64,000 nucleotides of DNA from Ctena decussata (Eukaryota; Mollusca; Bivalvia; Lucinida; Lucinidae). Shown piece after piece: positions 58,801-64,000 of the stretch. The first letter of the stretch is position 1. Each line of letters begins with the position of its first letter. Location: positions 53,731,087-53,795,086 of the forward strand of contig OZ022508.1 of NCBI GenBank assembly GCA_963989385.1, read 5' to 3'. The notes under the pieces were generated by a model, which saw only the letters and a program-made list of their open reading frames with translations, had not been told where the DNA came from and did not search any database. Both the position numbers and the translations under genes were made by a program.

Positions 58801-61800
58801 TACTCGTTCCATTAGAAACTTCTACAAAATCTTTTCGTGTCCGACAAAACTGATACTATAGTCAATACTACTGTAGTGCCAGTCCATTGCAGCAAAAGTA
58901 GAAGTGCTTCAAACTTTATGTACACTAATGCATTTGTAATAAATATAACGGCAACCTCAAATATGAGTACCCTTTCCAACACCATATAAGTATAATATGA
59001 CTTATGTTCTCTTGATACAGAGGTCCAAATCATAAGCTACATAGGTCTGCACAATAAACTTTGACAAAGCTGTCCTATTAACTTATATGTCTCCAACAGA
59101 AACTAAAAGACCGCCCGGAAAATAAAAATGTATCGTTCTGTACTACGCCAAAAAGTATCTGGGGTCGTATTCATAAAGCCACTTAAGTCGTTGCTATGCG
59201 GTTGCTAAGGCTAAATATCTATAAAGAAGATTCCCTACGACTATGAAATTTGGTCTGGAGGAACAGTCTTACAACCATGAAATTTGGTCTGGAGGAACAG
59301 TCTTACAAAGACTGTTCCTCCAGAGCAAATTTCATAGTTGTAGGGAATCTCCTTCATAGAAAATCAGCCTTAGCAACCGCATAGCAACCACTTAAGTTGT
59401 TTTATGAATACGGCCCCTGGAGCAGAGAGTTAAGCAGATTAATCTTGCACATGCTATACATTATGCATATACAGTGTACATGGAATTGAATTACATAATT
59501 AGACGGCAGTTGAATGTTAAAATATTTTTAAAATATCAAATGATTTGTTAAGATATCATATTTTATCATTTGCACATATATCAAGATTCTTCTAAAATCG
59601 TAAATAATTAACACGTTACCATCTGTTTATAAATAGTTTGTGCTATATAAATACACAATACATGTAGATAATATACATGTATCTGTTACAAAAAAGAAAG
59701 TGCACACTTTGGTTTTCATATGTTCAAATGTTTTACTTATTTTAGCAGAAATTCGACAATAGGTATTAAAATTGGGTAATTTGAAAATTGTACTGTGGGC
59801 GTTTAAAGACGTTTTGCTGGTCTGAGAAGATTGGAGTCAAAAGTTACAAATTGTGATGAAAGCCGGATCGACGGCCGGAGCTGTGTACAATCGATTCACC
59901 CACGCCTCGCACCCTGTTTGTTACTAACCGTTCGAAAGAGATTATTTTCGGAGCTGTGTACAATCGATTCACCCACGCCTCGCACCCTGTTTATTACTAA
60001 CCGTTCGAAAGAGATTTTTTTCTTTGTGGTTTGTATGTGATATTGTTTGTTGTGTCCGCTCATATGTAGTCTTCCATTTGTTTTTGCTTTGCCTGTTTGT
60101 TCTGCTCGATTTTGATGTAGGTTTAGCATATGTGTAGATAGAAATCATGTAAAAACAGGTTTTGGTTGTCTGCCTTATTTGCTAGCTTTATGACCACCTA
60201 CCTGGGAAAGACATTTTCAGTTTGCTAGCTGCTCGTATTGTCATGCTATTTGTTTTATTGTTCCGTACTACTATTTCCCCTTTGGTGTCGCGTTTGGGAT
60301 GTGGGATTTGATTGTATCAGCTCCTGATCATTGCCCTTATTCACGACCCATAATTATTAATATATTCAAATTAACAAAAATGTATACACTTTCTTTAGCA
60401 ACAGAGTACTATACAATCGTTGTATAGATTGTTACAACACTAAACAGCAAGTTCATTTTAAGAACATATTTTGATTATCCCCTAGTTATTTTTGTAATTG
60501 CTTTCAGAATGTGAATAAACCTTCAACTTTAAAATCAGCATTACCTAAACTTTGAAATATTTTCCAGTCGTCGACACCTTCTGTCAAACACAGCTTCTTC
60601 AAGGCCTCTACTTGTTCCTGTATGGCGAAAAAAGTACGTTTTAAATTTGAGCCTAAACACGCAGGTGTATGTCCAACTCTTCTCATGGGATTCTAAATTG
60701 TTTGCCCTCTGTTTTTTATTTGTGTTTTTTTTTTTTCAAATTCTCAACCCGAAAAAAGCTTGGACGAAACAGTTTTGAAACTTTGCAGACGTAAAAGATG
60801 CCGTGTGCTTATTTGACGTTTTAAGGTTAAATGTATCTGCAAACAGCGAATACCTAACCCAGTCTGCGAATCCGTGCAGTATACCTACAGCATTATTTTT
60901 TGCACCAGTCCTGTAGATTTCTTACGGTTTGCGCAGCTGATCAGACTGACAGATGCGCAGGCTGTTCTGAGCCTTTGTATATTCTTACATGCGTTAAGTG
61001 GCCTCTAAGAAGGACTTTGAGTGTCGAAACTTAATAATTATATTCGCTTTTGCAAATCAGTTTCTTGATAAAACCGGTAAGGCAAATGGCGAGTATTATA
61101 GCTTGCATGTACCTTTTCGTTTTTTTTTTTGCGAATAAGGCTCATCACGATCCTTATGGATATTCTGTCTCATGGAGAAAATGAAGGAAGAAGTACCTTA
61201 ATTTCATTCAGTTGTTTCTTTAGGAAAACCGAACTGAAATGTCTAATAGTCTGCCATACGAAACTGCTTTCTGCTGTGCTAATTGATAATTCTTTCTTTC
61301 AGCTAAGTTCAGCACTTTATAAAATTGCTTTGTTTATCACTTCAGATATCATTACTACTCATGATAATTATTTTTAATGTCGCTGACAGTGTTTGAGCCC
61401 TCACGGATGCAGCGACGTTCCTAGCAAAGCAAACATATGTCAGGTTAATGAGTTATTACGCTACCAAGGCGTCCCTAAATATGTATTGACGAACGTTGCA
61501 GTGCTAGGTGCCATCGCCACATACATGAGGGTTTGAATCCCAACAGCGATTGTAGAAATTAAGTTGTTAAGTGAGTTATGAATACACTGTATTTTTATGT
61601 CTGTCAAATAAAAACCCTACAGGGTATATGTTATATAGGCATTATATTCTGCGAAAAATGTCCGTTTCTGTGTCTTACCTTATAATTATCTCTGTCGGCT
61701 CGTATCTGCTTATTTTCATGTTCTATTTTCTTTTTCTGTGTAAATAATAACTTCAAACGAAAATGTTCATGGTCCTTCACCGCCACAACCAAACCTATAA

Positions 61801-62224
61801 TGAGAGCAAAACTAGTTATTTCCCGTAGAATGAAAGAGAAAGATATAGAGTAGTATCGAAAATGTTACGTCTTGGTCCCAAATGTGTATCCGTATCTAAA
61901 TTTTCGTTAACGACAGATTAAAGGCCAGAGCAAATGGAATATCTTGATCTGACGTTTACTATCAAGATAACGTCAATTTTTAGTTTGATAAAACCCAGTC
62001 CAATACGTTTTTCCGTTTGCGTGGGTTGTACATGTTGCAATCGCAGACTGCCGGATAAGTGGTTTGTATAAATTATAATATTGTTGATATGTTTTCCATT
62101 TCACGTAAAGTTCAGGGACAGAAATTGTGTCACCACAATTATTCTTACCATTAGTACAACTTAATTTTCTGTAATTATCATAAACGAAAAAGGCGAGATA
62201 CTACCTGGTATTGCGCTACAATTC
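52139..62224 (-). CDS. Gene B: unrecognised coiled-coil-like protein, 3' part (3-4 exons seen)
   Basis: Exons 61794-61679, 60617-60545 and 52818-52139 join in frame: the first begins phase 1 and ends phase 0, the second begins phase 0 and ends phase 1, and the last begins phase 1 and runs to a stop. All have GT/AG borders. Together they give 288 residues of the C-terminus. A basic, helical stretch (FTQKKKIEHENKQIRADRD, then EQVEALKKLC) precedes a Ser-rich, low-complexity tail. A 20-nt candidate exon at 62224-62205 could join in phase, but the true 5' end probably lies past the right edge. The roughly 7.7-kb intron between the last two exons is full of repeats and could hide another exon. I do not recognise the family. 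No transmembrane segment is visible in these exons. Confidence 0.65.
53721..53963. mobile_element. TTAAGGTG-end MITE, copy in gene B intron
   Basis: Ends TAAGGTGAACAGGTACAC and inverted GTACCCATTCACCTTAA; inner AAGGAAGGTAACCGGGAAGT matches the family block. Confidence 0.6.
55237..56224. mobile_element. Mariner-like non-autonomous element
   Basis: TACGAGGGTTGATCCAGAAA at the left and its inverted variant (ending GGATCGGCCCTCGTA) at the right; the paired stretch continues TTCGTGGACA. TA at the ends fits mariner. 988 bp without a recognisable transposase frame. It lies inside the long inverted repeat at 54750-56870, in gene B's large intron. Confidence 0.65.
56227..56335 (+). repeat. Second, partial tRNA-like copy
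   Basis: Starts with TTAGCACAACTTAATAAAAT, repeated at 56488, and ends with the B-box half GGGTTCGACTCCC and the trailing GTGGGTACTTCTTTATTT of the copy at 56588. The A-box half is missing. Confidence 0.4.
56588..56672 (+). repeat. tRNA-like (class II Leu/Ser type) sequence, SINE or pseudogene
   Basis: A-box-like TGGCTAAGCTGG and B-box GGGTTCGAGTCCC about 50 bp apart, with a long variable arm. The ends pair only partly, so I call it tRNA-derived rather than a working gene. An upstream block shared with 56227-56259 shows local duplication. Confidence 0.45.
57240..57560 (-). repeat. Dispersed repeat, third copy, in gene B intron
   Basis: On the minus strand ATTACTGACCGTTCCAAGGC then GGTAGTTCTGTTGTGG. 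Overlapping open frames on both strands are most simply parts of this repeat. Confidence 0.4.
57706..59160. other. Intronic AT-rich DNA, no feature recognised
   Basis: Within the large intron of gene B. No exon-like frame with suitable splice phases was found on the minus strand, but a short one could be missed. Confidence 0.4.
59161..59416. mobile_element. Palindromic MITE GGGGTCGTATTC in gene B intron
   Basis: Left GGGGTCGTATTCATAAAG and right inverted TTTATGAATACGGCCCC; inner arms pair over AGACTGTTCCTCCAGA and the TATGAAATTTG block. A roughly 38-bp piece with GGTCTGGAGGAACAGTCTTA is duplicated at 59240-59309. Confidence 0.65.
59876..60021. repeat. 73-bp tandem duplication
   Basis: 59876-59948 and 59949-60021 are nearly identical; the unit contains GTGTACAATCGATTCACCCA and CGCCTCGCACCCTG. 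Confidence 0.75.
60545..60617 (-). CDS. Gene B internal exon (73 nt)
   Basis: Acceptor CGCCATACAG|GAACAA and donor AGTTTAG|GTAATG. It encodes EQVEALKKLCLTEGVDDWKI then FQSL and one base of the next codon. Phase 0 in and phase 1 out match both neighbouring exons, the main support for this call. Confidence 0.65.
61679..61794 (-). CDS. Gene B internal exon (116 nt)
   Basis: Acceptor CATTATAG|GTTTGG and donor TATAAG|GTAAGA. Only one of the three frames is open (LVVAVKDHEHFRLKLLF then TQKKKIEHENKQIRADRDNY), and that frame leaves in phase 0, as the 73-nt exon requires. Highly charged and predicted helical. Confidence 0.65.
62205..62224 (-). CDS. Possible 20-nt micro-exon of gene B
   Basis: A pyrimidine tract and TTTTCTGCCAG precede 20 nt followed by GTAGTATC. 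The read frame (NCSAIP plus one base) fits the phase of the next exon. Micro-exons are easily imitated by chance, so this is a suggestion only. Confidence 0.22.
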
Positions 62225-62250
62225 CTGGCAGAAAAATAAGAAGATTAATC

Positions 62251-62371
62251 ATTCTTTTCCGTGTTTTAACGTTTGCCAAGCCCGAGTGCATTAAAGCGTT
62301 GCAGCCCGAACTGCGCTGCAACCTGTTAATACACGAGGGCTTAGGCAAACGTTAAAACACAGGAAAATAAT
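62251..62371. repeat. Fold-back repeat near gene B exons
   Basis: GTGTTTTAACGTTTGCC pairs with GGCAAACGTTAAAACAC; AAGCCCGAGTGCATTAA pairs with TTAATACACGAGGGCTT-like sequence; inner GTTGCAGC pairs with GCTGCAAC. Confidence 0.6.
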
Positions 62372-62845
62372 GTTTTATCGTCAAAGTTATATACCTTCTG
62401 CAGATGACACGAAAGCGGGCTTTAATGGTGTTTAAGCCCTGGCGCACCCATGTAGTGTTGTCAGCCTTGTGTCAGCGATCCTGTCGCATTTAAAAATAAA
62501 AGGATCTAACAGAAAATGCTGTCGTTTACAACACGGCTGTTTTCTATAGTAAAGTCTCATAAGGTAACAATAAGTATTACAGGGTTAGTAGACGACGTTT
62601 ATAAGCTAGTTAGCTTGTTTTCAAATACTTTTATGTTATTCTGGTATGAATTGATTTGTGTATGTTTATATGTTGAATAAAATGCTGTTTAAACTAAGTA
62701 ATACAGGCCACTAAGTCTGTAATATATGCTCAAGGTTGTAAGAAAATATCTTCACATTTTTCAACATACAAAGCAGAACAGGTTCGTGGCTCCCTACTTG
62801 CTTCTCTGGAAAATGAAGCCTACTCAAAATGCGATCAACACTTAA

Positions 62846-62938
62846 AGAATAAAATGTCTATTAGGGGAGCATTAGCGGAAATTATTCCCTTTAAGTACAG
62901 AGTTGCAACTCGTCAGAGAGTACCCATTCATCTTAAAT
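62846..62938. repeat. TTAAGGTG-end MITE, right-end scrap
   Basis: GAGAGTACCCATTCATCTTAA resembles the family's right tip; the rest is too diverged to place. Confidence 0.35.
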
Positions 62939-63059
62939 CCCAACAGTTGGAGGCATTGTCTTTTTTCTTAGTCAGTCCAGTATTCAAAGAATCGTTTCAT
63001 GGTAACCTTAAATACATTATACCCATAGGTTTTTTCAGTGATAATAAACAGTGTTAATA

Positions 63060-63868
63060 CTCATGACAACTACTCCTAATGGTCAGACATAATTTATACA
63101 CTAGTGACAAATTTATAAATCCAGCAAACGACATTTGTATATTTGTTGTAATGCAAAATCTTCCCTCAGACTATAATTACCTGCAAGGGGCAGGTATTGA
63201 AATATCGTTTGTTTTTCTTTTATATAAAGTCGTGTTCTTGATGGTTTGGACGTAAAGGAATTGAATTTCGTGATCGAGAAGTTGGTTTATTCGTAATCGG
63301 CTTAATTGTGATAAGATGAATAACAATAATTTCATTACGCCACCAACTATTTGTAAAACTTGTATTTTCAGGGTTGATATGTTTCAGTGATGTTACTGAT
63401 AAAAACGTATATTGTTCTTGGACGAAAATGATTTCTTGGTGAAACGGCTACCAAGAGTTATCATATAACTGACGATTTGCAAGACTGCATGAGCTGAAAT
63501 TATTTTGATAATGCCGAATATTTTGAACCCTAATTACTTTTATAAATATATCAGCACTTGATGTAGTTTCTTATTAGGGCTTCCGATAAGAGCAATACGT
63601 CTGCATGAATGAGACTATGCAAGACTTTTGAGACTCTGGCATTGTAGATATGAATGTGTTACCCTGTCACTGAGTTGAATTACTTGTTTGTATAACCTCA
63701 GCCAAAGGCTTGATTTTTAGAATCATAATTGCTATTAACTATATCAGTAGTTGTCTAAGTCTAGACGATTTTTTGACAAAAAATCGGATCAGTTCAAAAG
63801 ATCAAAGACTATGTGACAAAAGTGTGGGAGTAATGGAAATGATCTACAATATCGTGCCAAGACAAAAT
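63060..63868. other. No feature recognised
   Basis: Upstream of the visible gene B exons. I saw no further exon here; the gene start is probably outside the window. Confidence 0.35.
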
Positions 63869-64000
63869 GAGCCGCGACACGAGAAAACCAACAATGTGGT
63901 CGTGCGTCCAGCGCAGACTCAGATCAGCCTGAGCAGCCGCCCAGTTTCACCAGACTCTTCGTTGATTGCTCAAAGGTCTTAGCTACCTTCATGCGGACAG
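63869..64000. mobile_element. 235-bp palindromic MITE, copy 8 (cut by window end)
   Basis: The left arm and centre (GAGCCGCGACACGAG through CATGCGGACAG) reach the last base of the window. Confidence 0.7.

Noticed and set aside
159..64000. CRISPR-like or integron-like array from the recurring palindromes
   Set aside because: Spacing is irregular (kilobases), copies are diverged and the genome is eukaryotic; these are MITEs.

Overview
This is a nuclear window from an animal genome, most likely a marine bivalve mollusc and perhaps a venerid clam. The evidence is: AT-rich DNA; coding sequence split into short exons by large introns; no operons or bacterial ribosome binding sites; tRNA-derived SINEs; decayed non-LTR, Tc1-like and PIF/Harbinger elements; and many palindromic MITEs of the kind seen in clam genomes. 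The clam assignment comes from remembered repeat families, not from a search.

Two protein-coding genes can be supported, both on the minus strand. Gene A (about 30.5 to 40.8 kb) has five exons that join in frame into a predicted 518-residue protein: signal peptide, coiled coil, two Sushi/CCP domains and a C-terminal NHL-like beta-propeller. All four introns are phase 1, the usual mark of exon shuffling among extracellular modules. Gene B (52.1 kb to at least 61.8 kb) has three phase-compatible 3' exons of a gene that probably begins beyond the right edge; they encode a charged coiled-coil-like segment and a long, probably disordered C-terminal tail. I do not recognise its family.

The rest is mainly repeats. 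1-4.7 kb: an approximately 80-bp satellite and MITEs. 7.4-15.7 kb: fold-back elements, three tandem arrays and a TIR element inserted in a minisatellite. 15.9-17.5 kb: an RTE-like LINE whose endonuclease end is inverted against its reverse transcriptase end. 17.5-20.5 kb: tandem and dispersed repeats carrying four type I hammerhead ribozyme motifs, the most unusual RNA feature of the window. 20.5-22 kb: another tandem-repeat element. 22.5 kb: a tRNA-Thr-like SINE. 25.2-26.8 kb: a TIR element and a miniature LTR retroelement with its 4-bp target duplication. 27.5-33.7 kb: two TIR elements built of internal tandem repeats, and a third TIR element between them. 41-46.4 kb: fold-back elements and a Tc1-like transposase pseudogene broken by a PIF/Harbinger-like element with TTA duplications. 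47-51.7 kb: palindromic repeats and a SINE with 11-bp duplications. 53.7-60 kb, inside gene B: more MITEs, a long-TIR element holding a mariner-like element, and two tRNA-like copies.

An eight-copy palindromic MITE of about 235 bp is spread over the window from base 159 to the right edge. Long stretches (for example 4.7-7.4, 22.8-24.6 and 57.6-59.1 kb) show nothing I can assign.
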